Assembly (NCBI RefSeq): GCF_051401765.1
Contig: NW_027480468.1
Location: 868,001 to 932,000 of the forward strand
Reading direction: 5' to 3'
Source of the DNA: Calliopsis andreniformis
Lineage: Eukaryota > Arthropoda > Insecta > Hymenoptera > Andrenidae
Length of the DNA: 64,000 bases
Positions 38,619 to 52,030 of the stretch are shown piece by piece; position 1 is the first letter of the stretch; each line of letters starts with the position of its first letter. The notes beneath the pieces are model-generated. The model saw only the letters and a program-made list of their open reading frames with translations, made no database searches and had not been told where the DNA came from. Both the position numbers and the translations under genes were made by a program.

Positions 38619-39052
38619 CTCAATCCTCAATCCTCAATCGTCAATCCTCAATCCTCAAAACTCATTCTACCATCCTCAATCCTCAATCCTCAATCCTCAT
38701 TCTTCCATCCTCAATACCCAATCCTCAATCTTCAATCCTCAATCCTCAATCCTCAATTCTGAATCCTCAATCCTCAATTTTCAATCTTCATTCTTCAATC
38801 CTCAATACCCAATACTCAATCTTCAATCCTCAATCCTCAATCCTCAATTCTCAATCCTCAACCCTCAGTACTCAATCCTCAAACCTCAATCCTCAACCCT
38901 CAGCCCTCATCGTCAATCCTCAATCCTCAATCCTCAATCCTCAATCCTCAATATTCAATCCTCAATACTCAATCTTCAATCCTCAATCCTCAGTCCTCAA
39001 ACCTCAATTCTGAATCATCAATCCTGAATCCTCAATCTTCGGCCCTCAGTCC

Positions 39053-39192
39053 TCAACAATCAGTTGTCAACCCTCAGTACTCAATAGTATATCCTCAATT
39101 CACAGTTTTCAATACTCAATACTCAATCTGCAATCATCAAACCTCTATCCACAAACATCAATTCTCACCACTAAACCCTCAACACTCTGTCC
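39053..39192. repeat. 140-bp core, copy 24, class C
   Basis: Private TCACCAC and TAAACCC at units 17-18. Only 594 bp from the previous core start. Confidence 0.92.
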
Positions 39193-39419
39193 CCAATATT
39201 CAGTCCTCAATCCTCAATCCTCAATCCTCAATCGTCAATCTACAATCCTCAATACTCCATCTTCAATCCTCAGTCCTCAATACTCAATCCTCAATCCTCA
39301 TTCTTCAATCCTCAATACCCAATCCTCAATCTTCAATCCCCAATTCTCAATTCTCAATTCTGAATCCTCAATCCTCAATTTTCAATCTTCATTCTTCAAT
39401 CCTCAATACCCAATACTCA

Positions 39420-42040
39420 ATCCTCAACACTCGTTCCTCAATCCTCAATCCTCAATCCTCAATTCTCAATCCTCAATCCTCAGTCCTCAGTCCTCAATAC
39501 ACAATCTTCAATCCGCAATACTCAATCCTCAATCCTCAATCCTCATTCTTCAATCCTCAATACCCAATCTTCAATCTTCAATCCTCAATACTCAATGCTC
39601 AATTCTCGACCCTCAATCCTCAGTCCTCAGTCCTCAAACCTCAATCCTCAATCCTCAATCCTCAATCCTCAATCTTCAATCCTCAACACTCAAACTTCAG
39701 TCGTCAATCCTCAATACTCAATCCTTAATCCTCAATCCTCAATCGACAGTTTTCAATCCTCAATACTCAATCTTCAATCATCAATCCTCAATCCTCAATC
39801 CTCAATCCTCAGTCCTCAATCCTCAATCGTCAGTCTTCAATCCTCAGTACTCAATCTTCAATCCCCAATCCTCAATCCTCAATCCTCAATCCTCAATCCT
39901 CAATACTCAATCTTCAATCCTCAATCCTCAGTCCTCAAACCTCAATTCTGAATCCTCAATCCTGAATCCTTAATCTTCAATCCTCAATCCCCAATCCTCA
40001 ATCTTCAATCCTCAATCCTCAATCCTCAATCCTCAATCCTCAATCTTCAATCCTCGATCCTCAATCCTCAATCCTCAGTCCCAAATACTCAATCTTCAAT
40101 CCATAATCCTCAACCCACAATCTTCAATACTCAATACACAATCTTCAATCCTCAATCCTCAATCCTCAATCCTCAATCCTCAATCTTCAATCCTCAATCC
40201 TCAATCCTCAATCCTCGATCCTCAATCTTCAATCCTCAATACTCAATCTTCAATCCATAATCCTCACCCTCAATCTTCAATCCTCAATACTCAATCTTCA
40301 ATCCCCAATCCTCAATCCTCAATCCTCAATCCTCATTCTTCAATCCTCAATACCCAATCTTCAATCTTCAATCATCAATCCTCAATCCTCAGTTCTCAAT
40401 CCTCAATCCTAAGTCCTCAGTCCTCAAACCTCAATCCTCAACCCTCAGCCCTCATCCTCAATCCTCAAACCTCAATCTTCAACCCTCAATCCTCAATCCT
40501 CAATACTCAATCTTCAATCCTCAATCCTCAGTCCTCAAACATCAATTCTGAATCCTCAATCCTGAATCCTTAATCTTCAATCCTCAATCCCCAATCCTCA
40601 ATCTTCAATCCTCAATTCTCAATTCTCAATTCTGAATCCTCAATCCTCAATTTTCAATCTTCATTCTTCAATCCTCAATACCCAATACTCAAACTTCAGT
40701 CCTCAATCCTCAATACGCAATCCTCAATCCTCAATCCTCAATCCTCAATAGTCAGTCTTCAATCCTCAATACTCAATCTTCAATACTCAATCCTCAATCC
40801 TCAATCCTCAATCCTCGATCTTCAGTCCTCAATACCCAATCCCCAAACTTCAATCCTCAATCCTCAATCCTCAACACTCGATCCTCAATCCTCAATCCTC
40901 AATCCTCAATTCTCAATCCTCAATCCTCAGTCCTCAGTCCTCAATACACAATCTTCAATCCTCAATCCTCAATCCTCAATCCTCAATCCTCATTCTTCAA
41001 TCCTCAATACCCAATCCTCAATCTTCAATCCTCAATACTCAATGCTCAATTCTCAACCCTCAATCCTCAGTCCTCAGTCCTCAAACCTCAATCCTCAATC
41101 CTCAATACTCAATCCTCAATCTTCAATAGTCAACACTCAAACTTCAGTCGTCAATCCTCAATACTCAATCCTCAATCCTCAATCCTCAATCCTCAATCCT
41201 CAATCCTCAATCCTCAATCCTCAGTCCTCAATCCTCAATCGTCAGTCCTCAATCCTCAATAATCAATCTTCAATCCCCAATCCTCAATCCTCAATCCTCA
41301 ATCCTCAATCCTCAATACTCAATCTTCAATCCTCAATCCTCAGTCCTCAAACCTCAATTCTGAATCCTCAATCCTGAATCCTTAGTCTTCAATCCTCAAT
41401 CCCCAATCCTCAATCTTCAATCCTCAATCCGCAATCCTCAATCCTCAATCCTCAATCTTCAATCCTCGATCCTCAATCCTCAATCCTCAGTCCCAATTAC
41501 TCAATCTTCAATCCATAATCCTCAACCCACAATCTTCAATACTCAATACACAATCTTCAATCCTCAATCCTCAATCCTCAATCCTCAATCCTCAATCTTC
41601 AATCCTCAATCCTCAATCCTCAATCCTCAATCCTCAATCTTCAATCCTCAATACTCAATCTTCAATCCATAATCCTCACCCTCAATCTTCAATACTCAAT
41701 ACTCAATCTTCAATCCCCAATCCTCAATCCTCAATCCTCAATCCTCATTCTTCAATCCTCAATACCCAATCTTCAATCTTCAATCATCAATCCTCAATCC
41801 TCAGTTCTCAATCCTCAATCCTAAGTCCTCAGTCCTCAAACCTCAATCCTCAACCCTCAGCCCTCATCCTCAATCCTCAAACCTCAATCTTCAACCCTCA
41901 ATCCTCAATCCTCAATACTCAATCTTCAATCCTCAATCCTCAGTCCTCAAACCTCAATTCTGAATCCTCAATCCTGAATCCTTAATCTTCAATCCTCAAT
42001 CCCCAATCCTCAATCTTCAATCCTCAATCCTCAATCCTCA
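39420..42040. repeat. Higher-order repeat pair, offset 1,447 to 1,412 bp, coreless
   Basis: The TCAATGC landmark recurs at 39,595 and 41,042 (offset 1,447). The ATAATCC-TCACCC landmark near 40,257 recurs near 41,669 (offset 1,412), a difference of five heptamers. The unit is a relative of the 1,613-bp unit at 45,541-50,379. Confidence 0.82.
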
Positions 42041-42344
42041 ATCCTCAATACGCAATCCTCAATCCTCAATCCTCAATCCTCATTCTTCAATCCTTAATAC
42101 CCAATACTCAATCTTCAATCCTCAATCCTCAATCCTCAATTCTCAATCCTCAACCCTCAGTACTCAGTCCTCAAACCTCAATCCTCAACCCTCAGCCCTC
42201 ATCGTCAATCCTCAATCTTCAATCCTCAATCCTCAATCCTCAACATTCAATCATCAATACTCAATCTTCAATCCTCAATCCTCAGTCCTCAAACCTCAAT
42301 TCTGAATCCTCAATCCTGAATCCTCAATCTTCGGCCCTCAGTCC

Positions 42345-42484
42345 TCAACAATCAGTTGTCAACCCTCTGTACTCAATAGTATATCCTCAATTCACAGTTT
42401 TCAATACTCAATACTCAATCTGCAATCATCAAACCTCTATCCACAAACATCAATTCTCATCACTCATCCCTCAACACTCTGTCC
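42345..42484. repeat. 140-bp core, copy 25, class C
   Basis: TCTGTAC at unit 4 instead of TCAGTAC. Partner of copy 28, 9,229 bp away. Confidence 0.93.
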
Positions 42485-42876
42485 CCAATATTCAGTCCTC
42501 AATCCTCAATCTTCAATCCTCAATCCTCAATCCTCAATACTCAATCATCAATCCTCAATCCTCAGTCCTCAAACCTCAATTCTGAATCCTCAATCCTGAA
42601 TCCTTAATCTTCAATCCTCAATCCCCAATCCTCAATCTTCAATCCTCAAACCTCAATCCTCAGTTCTCAATCCTCAATCTTCAATCCTCAATACTCAATC
42701 TTCAATCCTCAATCCTCAATCCTCAATCCTCAATCCTGAATCCTCAATCCTCAATCCTCAATCCTCAATCCTCATTCTTCAATCCTCAATACCGAATCCT
42801 CAATCTTCAATCCTCAATCCTCAATCCTCAATTCTCAGTACTCAATCTTCAATCATCAATATTCAATCTTCAATCC

Positions 42877-42947
42877 TCAATTTCTCAATCCTCAACCCTC
42901 AACCCTCAGCCCTCAATGTTCAATCCGCAATAACTAATCCACAATCT
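42877..42947. repeat. 71-bp upstream module, copy 11
   Basis: 183 bp upstream of core copy 26. Confidence 0.85.
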
Positions 42948-43059
42948 TCAATCCTCAATCCTCAATCCTCAATCCTCAATCCTCAATCCTCAATCCTCAG
43001 CCCTCAAACCTCAATCCTGAATCCTCAATCCTGAATCCTCGATCTTCAGCTCTCAGTCC

Positions 43060-43199
43060 TCAACAATCAGTTGTCAATCCTTAATTCTCAATAGAATATC
43101 ATCAATTCACAGCTTTCAATACTCAATACTCAACCTGCAATCTTCAAATCTCTATCCACAAACATCAATTCTCATCACTCAACGCTCAACGCTTAGTCC
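43060..43199. repeat. 140-bp core, copy 26, class A
   Basis: TTAGTCC at unit 20. The flank out to about 43,940 is repeated at 60,410-61,240. Confidence 0.93.
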
Positions 43200-43314
43200 C
43201 CAATCCTCAGTCTTCAATCCTCAGTCCTCAACACTCAGTCCCCAATCCTCAATCTTCAATCCTCAATACTCAATCTTCAATCCTCAATCCTCAATCCTCG
43301 ATCCTCAATCCTCA

Positions 43315-43405
43315 ATCCTCAATCGTCAATCTCCAATCCTGAATACTCAATCCTCAATCCTCAATCGTCAATCTCCAATCCTGAATACTCAATCCTCAAT
43401 CCTCA
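43315..43405. repeat. Local 42-bp tandem duplication
   Basis: A six-heptamer group starting at TCAATCG and including CCAATCC and TGAATAC occurs twice. The related segment at 60.7-60.8 kb has it once, which accounts for the 42-bp drop in offset between the two regions. Confidence 0.85.
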
Positions 43406-44785
43406 ATCCTCAATCCTCATCCTTCAATCCTCAATACCCAATCCTCAATCTTCAATCCTCAATCCTCAATCCTGAATTCTCAATTCTCAATCCTCAGTCC
43501 TCAGTCCTCAAACCTCAATACTAAACCCTCAGCCCTCACCCTCAATCCTCAATCCTCAATCCTCAATCCTCAATACTCAAACTTCAATCCTCAATCCTCA
43601 ATACGCAATCCTCAGTCCTCAATCCTCAATCGTCAGTCTTCAATCCTCAATACTCAATCTTCAATCCTCAATCCTCAATCCTCAATCCTCAATCCTCGAT
43701 CTTCAATCCTCAATACCCAATCCTCAATCTTCAATCCTCAATCCTCAATCCTCAGCTCTCGATTCTCAATCCTCAATCCTCAATCCTCAATTCTCAATCC
43801 TCAATCCTCAGTCCTCAGGCCTCAATACACAATCTTCAATCCTCAATCCTCAATCCTCAATCCTCAATCCTCATTCTTCAATCCTCAATACCCAATCCTC
43901 AATCTTCAATCCTCAATCCTCAATGCTCAATTCTCAACCCTCAATCCTCAGGTCTCAGTCCTCAATCCTCAATCCTCAATCTTCAATCCTCAATACTCAA
44001 TCTTCAATCCTGAATCCTCAATCCTCAGTCCTCATTCTTCAATCCTCAATACCCAATCCTCAATCTTCAATCCTCAATCCTCAATCCTCAATTCTCAGTC
44101 CTCAATCCTCGATCCTCGGACCTCAAACATCAATACTCAACCCTCAGTCCTCGTCCTCAATCCACTACCCTCAATCCTCAAACCTCAATCTTCAATCATC
44201 ATTATACAATCTTCAGTCCTCTATCCTCAATACTCAATCCTCAATCCTCAATCCTCAATGTTCAATCCGCGATACCCAATCCTCAATGTTCAATCCTCAA
44301 TACTCAATCCCCAATCCTCAATCCTCAATCCTCAATCCTCAATCCCCAATCTTCAATCCTCAATACCCGATCCTCAATCTTCAATCCTCAACCCACAATC
44401 CTCAATCTTCAATATTCAATCCTCAATAACCAATCCTCAATCTTCAATCCTCAATCCTCAATCCTCAATTCTCGATCCTCAATCCTCAATCCTCAATCGT
44501 CAATTCTCAATCCTCAATCCGCAGTCCTCAGTCCTCAATACACAATCTTCAATCCTCAATCCTCAATCCTCAATCCTTAATCCTCATTCTTCAATCCTCA
44601 ATACCCAATCCTCAATCTCGAATCCTCAATCCTCAATCCTCAATTCTCAATCCTCAACCCTCAGCCCTCATCGTCAATCCTCATTCCTCAATCCTCTATC
44701 CTCAATCTTCAATCCTCAATCCTCAGTCCTCAAACCTCAATTCTGAATCCTCAATCCTGTATCCTCAATCTTCGGCCCTCAGTCC

Positions 44786-44925
44786 GCAACAATCAGTTGT
44801 CAATCCTCAATCCTCAATAGAATATCCTCAATTCACAGTTTTCAATACTCAATACTCAGCCTGCAATCTTCAAATCTCTATCCACAAACATCAATTCTCA
44901 TCACTCAACCCTCAACGATCAGTCC
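44786..44925. repeat. 140-bp core, copy 27, mosaic D/B
   Basis: Unit 1 is GCAACAA. The left half is class D-like (AATATCC, ACAGTTT), the right half class A/B-like (GCAATCT, TCAAATC), and unit 19 is the private TCAACGA. Confidence 0.88.
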
Positions 44926-45540
44926 CCAATCCTCAATCTTCAATTCTCAATCCTCAACACTCAGTCCCCAATCCTCAATCTTCAATCCTCAATACTCAAT
45001 CTTCAATCCTCAATCTTCAATCCTCGATCCTCAATCCTCAATCCTCAATCGTCAATCTCCAATCCTGAATACTCAACCTTCAATCCTCAATCCTCAATCC
45101 TCAATCCTCAATCTTCAATCCTCAATACTCAATCTTCAATCCTCAATCCTCAATCCTCAATCCTCAATCTTCATTCCTCAAACCTCAATCCTCAATCCTC
45201 GATCCTCAGACCTCAGACATCAATACTCAACCCTCAGCCCACGTCCTCAAGCCACAACCCTCAATCCCCAATCCTCAATCTTCAATCAGCAATATACAAT
45301 CTTCAGTCCTCAATCCCCAACACTCAATCCGCAATCCTCAATCCTCAATGTTCAATCCGCGGTACCCAATCCTCAATGTTCAACACTCAATACTCAATCC
45401 TCAATCCTCAATCTTCAATACTCAATCCTCAATCCTCAATCCTCAATCCTCAGTCCCCAAACCTCAATCCTCAATCTTCAATCCTCAATACTCAATCTTC
45501 AATCCTCAATCCTCAATACTCAATCCTCAATCCTCAATCC
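44926..45540. repeat. Heptamer array, lead-in to the 1,613-bp triplication
   Basis: Contains diverged units near 45,205-45,260 (TCAGACA, and a version of the TCGTCC module with ACGTCC). The GGTACC-containing unit pair is near 45,360. No core. Confidence 0.8.
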
Positions 45541-47153
45541 TCAATCGTCAGCCTTCAATCTTCAATACTCAACCTTCAATCCTCAATCCTCAATCCTCAA
45601 TCCTCATTCTTCAGTCCTCAATACCCAATCCTCAATCTTCAATCCTCAATCCTCAATCCTCAACTCTCAATCCTCAATCCTCAGTCCTCAGTCCTCAAAC
45701 CTCAATCCTCAACCCTCAGCCCTCATCCTCAGTCCTCAATCCTCAATCCTCAATCCTCAACCTTCAATCCTCAATACTCAATCTTCAATCCTCAGTCCTC
45801 AGTCCTCAAACCTCAATTCTGAATCCTCAATCCTGAACCCTCAATCCTCGATCCTCAATCCTCAATCCTCAATCGTCAATCTCCAATCCTGAATACTCAA
45901 TCTACAATTCTCAATCCTCAATCCTCATCCTTCAATCCTCAATACCCAATCCTCAATCTTCAATCCTCAATCCTCAATCCTGAATTCTCAATCCTCAATG
46001 CTCAGTCCTCAGTCCTCAAACCTCAATCCTCAACCCTCAGCCCTCATCCTCAATCCTCAATCCTCAATCCTCAATCCTCAATCTTCAATCCTCAATACTC
46101 AAACTTCAATCCTCAATCCTCAATACGCAATCCTCAATCCTCAATCCTCAATCTTCAATCCTCAATCCTCAATCCTCAATCCTCGATCCTCAATCTTCAA
46201 TCCTCAATACTCAATCTTCAATCCATAATCCTCACCCTCAATCTTCAATCCTCAATACTCAATCTTCAATCCCCAATCCTCAATCCTCAATCCTCAATCC
46301 TCATTCTTCAATCCTCAATACCCAATCTTCAATCTTCAATCATCAATCCTCAATCCTCAGTTCTCAATCCTCAATCCTAAGTCCTCAGTCCTCAAACCTC
46401 AATCCTCAACCCTCAACCCTCATCCTCAATCCTCAAACCTCAATCTTCAACTCTCAATCCTCAATCCTCAATACACAATCTTCAATCCTCAATCCTCAGT
46501 CCTCAAACATCAATTCTGAATCCTCAATCCTGAATCCTTAATCTTCAATCCTCAATCCCCAATCCTCAAACTTCAATCCTCAATTCTCAATTCTCAATTC
46601 TGAATCCTCAATCCTCAATTTTCAATCTTCATTCTTCAATCCTCAATACCCAATACTCAAACTTCAATCCTCAATCCTCAATACGCAATCCTCAATCCTC
46701 AATCCTCAATCCTCAATAGTCAGTCTTCAATCCTAAATACTCAATCTTCAATACTCAATCCTCAATCCTCAATCCTCAATCCTCGATCTTCAGTCCTCAA
46801 TACCCAATCCTCAAACTTCAATCCTCAATCCTCAATCCTCAACACTCGATCCTCAATCCTCAATCCTCAATCCTCAATTCTCAATCCTCAATCCTCAGTC
46901 CTCAGTCCTCAATACACAATCTTCAATCCTCAATCCTCAATCCTCAATCCTCAATCCTCATTCTTCAATCCTCAATACCCAATCCTCAATCTTCAATCCT
47001 CAATACTCAATGCTCAATTCTCAACCCTCAATCCTCAGTCCTCAGTCCTCAAACCTCAATCCTCAATCCTCAATACTCAATCCTCAATCTTCAATCCTCA
47101 ACACTCAAACTTCAGTCGTCAATCCTCAATACTCAATCCTCAATCCTCAATCC
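45541..47153. repeat. 1,613-bp higher-order repeat, unit 1 of 3
   Basis: Defined from TCAATCG to the next equivalent TCAATCG. The length equals 231 units, four of them 6-bp (two TCATCC after TCAGCCC, one TCATCC after TCAACCC and one TCACCC): 231 x 7 - 4 = 1,613. This unit has private differences from units 2 and 3: ATACACAATC near 46,470, TAAATAC near 46,735, TCAACCC for TCAGCCC near 46,413, and it lacks their TTAATCC (near 45,826) and TATAATCC changes. Confidence 0.95.
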
Positions 47154-48766
47154 TCAATCGTCAGCCTTCAATCTTCAATACTCAACCTTCAATCCTCAAT
47201 CCTCAATCCTCAATCCTCATTCTTCAGTCCTCAATACCCAATCCTCAATCTTCAATCCTCAATCCTCAATCCTCAACTCTCAATCCTCAATCCTCAGTCC
47301 TCAGTCCTCAAACCTCAATCCTCAACCCTCAGCCCTCATCCTCAGTCCTCAATCCTCAATCCTCAATCCTCAACCTTCAATCCTCAATACTCAATCTTCA
47401 ATCCTCAGTCCTCAGTCCTCAAACCTCAATTCTGAATCCTTAATCCTGAACCCTCAATCCTCGATCCTCAATCCTCAATCCTCAATCGTCAATCTCCAAT
47501 CCTGAATACTCAATCTACAATTCTCAATCCTCAATCCTCATCCTTCAATCCTCAATACCCAATCCTCAATCTTCAATCCTCAATCCTCAATCCTGAATTC
47601 TCAATCCTCAATGCTCAGTCCTCAGTCCTCAAACCTCAATCCTCAACCCTCAGCCCTCATCCTCAATCCTCAATCCTCAATCCTCAATCCTCAATCTTCA
47701 ATCCTCAATACTCAAACTTCAATCCTCAATCCTCAATACGCAATCCTCAATCCTCAATCCTCAATCTTCAATCCTCAATCCTCAATCCTCAATCCTCGAT
47801 CCTCAATCTTCAATCCTCAATACTCAATCTTCAATCTATAATCCTCACCCTCAATCTTCAATCCTCAATACTCAATCTTCAATCCCCAATCCTCAATCCT
47901 CAATCCTCAATCCTCATTCTTCAATCCTCAATACCCAATCTTCAATCTTCAATCATCAATCCTCAATCCTCAGTTCTCAATCCTCAATCCTAAGTCCTCA
48001 GTCCTCAAACCTCAATCCTCAACCCTCAGCCCTCATCCTCAATCCTCAAACCTCAATCTTCAACTCTCAATCCTCAATCCTCAATACTCAATCTTCAATC
48101 CTCAATCCTCAGTCCTCAAACATCAATTCTGAATCCTCAATCCTGAATCCTTAATCTTCAATCCTCAATCCCCAATCCTCAATCTTCAATCCTCAATTCT
48201 CAATTCTCAATTCTGAATCCTCAATCCTCAATTTTCAATCTTCATTCTTCAATCCTCAATACCCAATACTCAAACTTCAATCCTCAATCCTCAATACGCA
48301 ATCCTCAATCCTCAATCCTCAATCCTCAATAGTCAGTCTTCAATCCTCAATACTCAATCTTCAATACTCAATCCTCAATCCTCAATCCTCAATCCTCGAT
48401 CTTCAGTCCTCAATACCCAATCCTCAAACTTCAATCCTCAATCCTCAATCCTCAACACTCGATCCTCAATCCTCAATCCTCAATCCTCAATTCTCAATCC
48501 TCAATCCTCAGTCCTCAGTCCTCAATACACAATCTTCAATCCTCAATCCTCAATCCTCAATCCTCAATCCTCATTCTTCAATCCTCAATACCCAATCCTC
48601 AATCTTCAATCCTCAATACTCAATGCTCAATTCTCAACCCTCAATCCTCAGTCCTCAGTCCTCAAACCTCAATCCTCAATCCTCAATACTCAATCCTCAA
48701 TCTTCAATCCTCAACACTCAAACTTCAGTCGTCAATCCTCAATACTCAATCCTCAATCCTCAATCC
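47154..48766. repeat. 1,613-bp higher-order repeat, unit 2 of 3
   Basis: Matches unit 3 at every position I compared, including the TTAATCC (about 47,439) and TCTATAATCC (about 47,836) changes that unit 1 lacks. Units 2 and 3 are therefore the most recent duplication. Confidence 0.95.
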
Positions 48767-50379
48767 TCAATCGTCAGCCTTCAATCTTCAATACTCAACC
48801 TTCAATCCTCAATCCTCAATCCTCAATCCTCATTCTTCAGTCCTCAATACCCAATCCTCAATCTTCAATCCTCAATCCTCAATCCTCAACTCTCAATCCT
48901 CAATCCTCAGTCCTCAGTCCTCAAACCTCAATCCTCAACCCTCAGCCCTCATCCTCAGTCCTCAATCCTCAATCCTCAATCCTCAACCTTCAATCCTCAA
49001 TACTCAATCTTCAATCCTCAGTCCTCAGTCCTCAAACCTCAATTCTGAATCCTTAATCCTGAACCCTCAATCCTCGATCCTCAATCCTCAATCCTCAATC
49101 GTCAATCTCCAATCCTGAATACTCAATCTACAATTCTCAATCCTCAATCCTCATCCTTCAATCCTCAATACCCAATCCTCAATCTTCAATCCTCAATCCT
49201 CAATCCTGAATTCTCAATCCTCAATGCTCAGTCCTCAGTCCTCAAACCTCAATCCTCAACCCTCAGCCCTCATCCTCAATCCTCAATCCTCAATCCTCAA
49301 TCCTCAATCTTCAATCCTCAATACTCAAACTTCAATCCTCAATCCTCAATACGCAATCCTCAATCCTCAATCCTCAATCTTCAATCCTCAATCCTCAATC
49401 CTCAATCCTCGATCCTCAATCTTCAATCCTCAATACTCAATCTTCAATCTATAATCCTCACCCTCAATCTTCAATCCTCAATACTCAATCTTCAATCCCC
49501 AATCCTCAATCCTCAATCCTCAATCCTCATTCTTCAATCCTCAATACCCAATCTTCAATCTTCAATCATCAATCCTCAATCCTCAGTTCTCAATCCTCAA
49601 TCCTAAGTCCTCAGTCCTCAAACCTCAATCCTCAACCCTCAGCCCTCATCCTCAATCCTCAAACCTCAATCTTCAACTCTCAATCCTCAATCCTCAATAC
49701 TCAATCTTCAATCCTCAATCCTCAGTCCTCAAACATCAATTCTGAATCCTCAATCCTGAATCCTTAATCTTCAATCCTCAATCCCCAATCCTCAATCTTC
49801 AATCCTCAATTCTCAATTCTCAATTCTGAATCCTCAATCCTCAATTTTCAATCTTCATTCTTCAATCCTCAATACCCAATACTCAAACTTCAATCCTCAA
49901 TCCTCAATACGCAATCCTCAATCCTCAATCCTCAATCCTCAATAGTCAGTCTTCAATCCTCAATACTCAATCTTCAATACTCAATCCTCAATCCTCAATC
50001 CTCAATCCTCGATCTTCAGTCCTCAATACCCAATCCTCAAACTTCAATCCTCAATCCTCAATCCTCAACACTCGATCCTCAATCCTCAATCCTCAATCCT
50101 CAATTCTCAATCCTCAATCCTCAGTCCTCAGTCCTCAATACACAATCTTCAATCCTCAATCCTCAATCCTCAATCCTCAATCCTCATTCTTCAATCCTCA
50201 ATACCCAATCCTCAATCTTCAATCCTCAATACTCAATGCTCAATTCTCAACCCTCAATCCTCAGTCCTCAGTCCTCAAACCTCAATCCTCAATCCTCAAT
50301 ACTCAATCCTCAATCTTCAATCCTCAACACTCAAACTTCAGTCGTCAATCCTCAATACTCAATCCTCAATCCTCAATCC
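48767..50379. repeat. 1,613-bp higher-order repeat, unit 3 of 3
   Basis: Ends exactly where the next TCAATCG begins (50,380). There the array continues with ACAGTCT instead of the unit's own TCAGCCT, so the junction sits in the shared block just upstream of that TCAATCG. Confidence 0.95.
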
Positions 50380-52030
50380 TCAATCGACAGTCTTCAATCC
50401 TCAATACTCAATCTTCAACCCTCAATCCTCAATCCTCAATCCTCAATCCTCAGTCCTCAATCCTCAATCGTCAGTCTTCAATCCTCAATACTCAATCTTC
50501 AATCCCCAATCCTCAATCCTCAATCCTCAATCCTCAATCCTCAATACTCAATCTTCAATCCTCAATCCTCAGTCCTCAAACCTCAATTCTGAATCCTCAA
50601 TCCTGAATCCTTAGTCTTCAATCCTCAATCCCCAATCCTCAATCTTCAATCCTCAATCCGCAATCCTCAATCCTCAATCCTCAATCTTCAATCCTCGATC
50701 CTCAATCCTCAATCCTCAGTCCCAAATACTCAATCTTCAATCCATAATCCTCAACCCACAATCTTCAATACTCAATACACAATCTTCAATCCTCAATCCT
50801 CAATCCTCAATCCTCAATCCTCAATCTTCAATCCTCAATCCTCAATCCTCAATCCTCAATCCTCAATCTTCAATCCTCAATACTCAATCTTCAATCCATA
50901 ATCCTCACCCTCAATCTTCAATCCTCAATACTCAATCTTCAATCCCCAATCCTCAATCCTCAATCCTCAATCCTCATTCTTCAATCCTCAATACCCAATC
51001 TTCAATCTTCAATCATCAATCCTCAATCCTCAGTTCTCAATCCTCAATTCTAAGTCCTCAGTCCTCAAACCTCAATCCTCAACCCTCAGCCCTCATCCTC
51101 AATCCTCAAACCTCAATCTTCAACCCTCAATCCTCAATCCTCAATACTCAATCTTCAATCCTCAATCCTCAGTCCTGAAACCTCAATTCTGAATCCTCAA
51201 TCCTGAATCCTTAATCTTCAATCCTCAATCCCCAATCCTCAATCTTCAATCCTCAATCCTCAATCCTCAATCCTCAATACGCAATCCTCAATCCTCAATC
51301 CTCAATCCTCATTCTTCAATCCTTAATACCCAATACTCAATCTTCAATCCTCAATCCTCAATCCTCAATTCTCAATCCTCAACCCTTAGTACTCAGTCCT
51401 CAAACCTCAATCCTCAACCCTCAGACCTCATCGTCAATCCTCAATCTTCAATCCTCAATCCTCAATCCTCAACATTCAATCATCAATACTCAATCTTCAA
51501 TCCTCAATCCTCAGTCCTCAAACCTCAATTCTGAATCCTCAATCCTGAATCCTCAATCTTCGGCCCTCAGTCCTCAACAAATCAGTTGTCAACCCTCAGT
51601 ACTCAATAGTATATCCTCAATTCACAGTTTTCAATACTCAATACTCAATCTGCAATCATCAAACCTCTATCCACAAACATCAATTCTCATCACTCATCCC
51701 TCAACACTCTGTCCCCAATATTCAGTCCTCAATCCTCAATCTTCAATCCTCAATCCTCAATCCTCAATACTCAATCATCAATCCTCAATCCTCAGTCCTC
51801 AAACCTCAATTCTGAATCCTCAATCCTGAATCCTTAATCTTCAATCCTCAATCCCCAATCCTCAACCTTCAATCCTCAAACCTCAATCCTCAGTTCTCAA
51901 TCCTCAATCTACAATCCTCAATACTCAATCTTCAATCCTCAATCCTCCATCCTCAATCCTCAATCCTGAATCCTCAATCCTCAATCCTCAATCCTCAATC
52001 CTCATTCTTCAATCCTCAATACCGAATACT
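50380..52030. repeat. Block duplicated 9.2 kb away (right copy of 41.2-42.8 kb)
   Basis: Aligned with 41,186-42,801 at an offset of 9,194 then 9,229 bp, the latter fixed by the class C cores (42,345/51,574) and a CAACATTC landmark (42,241/51,470). At about 52,030 the offset to 43.7 kb becomes 8,306 bp, so about 923 bp, including an upstream module and a class A core, are missing here relative to 42.8-43.7 kb. Confidence 0.83.
51574..51714. repeat. Core, copy 28, class C, with 1-bp insertion
   Basis: One extra A after unit 1 (around 51,581) makes this copy 141 bp. Otherwise as copy 25, except that unit 4 is TCAGTAC. Confidence 0.92.

Noticed and set aside
45541..50379. 1,613-bp triplication as a pure assembly artefact
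   Set aside because: Unit 1 differs from units 2 and 3 at several places, so at least two distinct unit versions exist. An artefact limited to units 2 and 3 cannot be excluded without reads.
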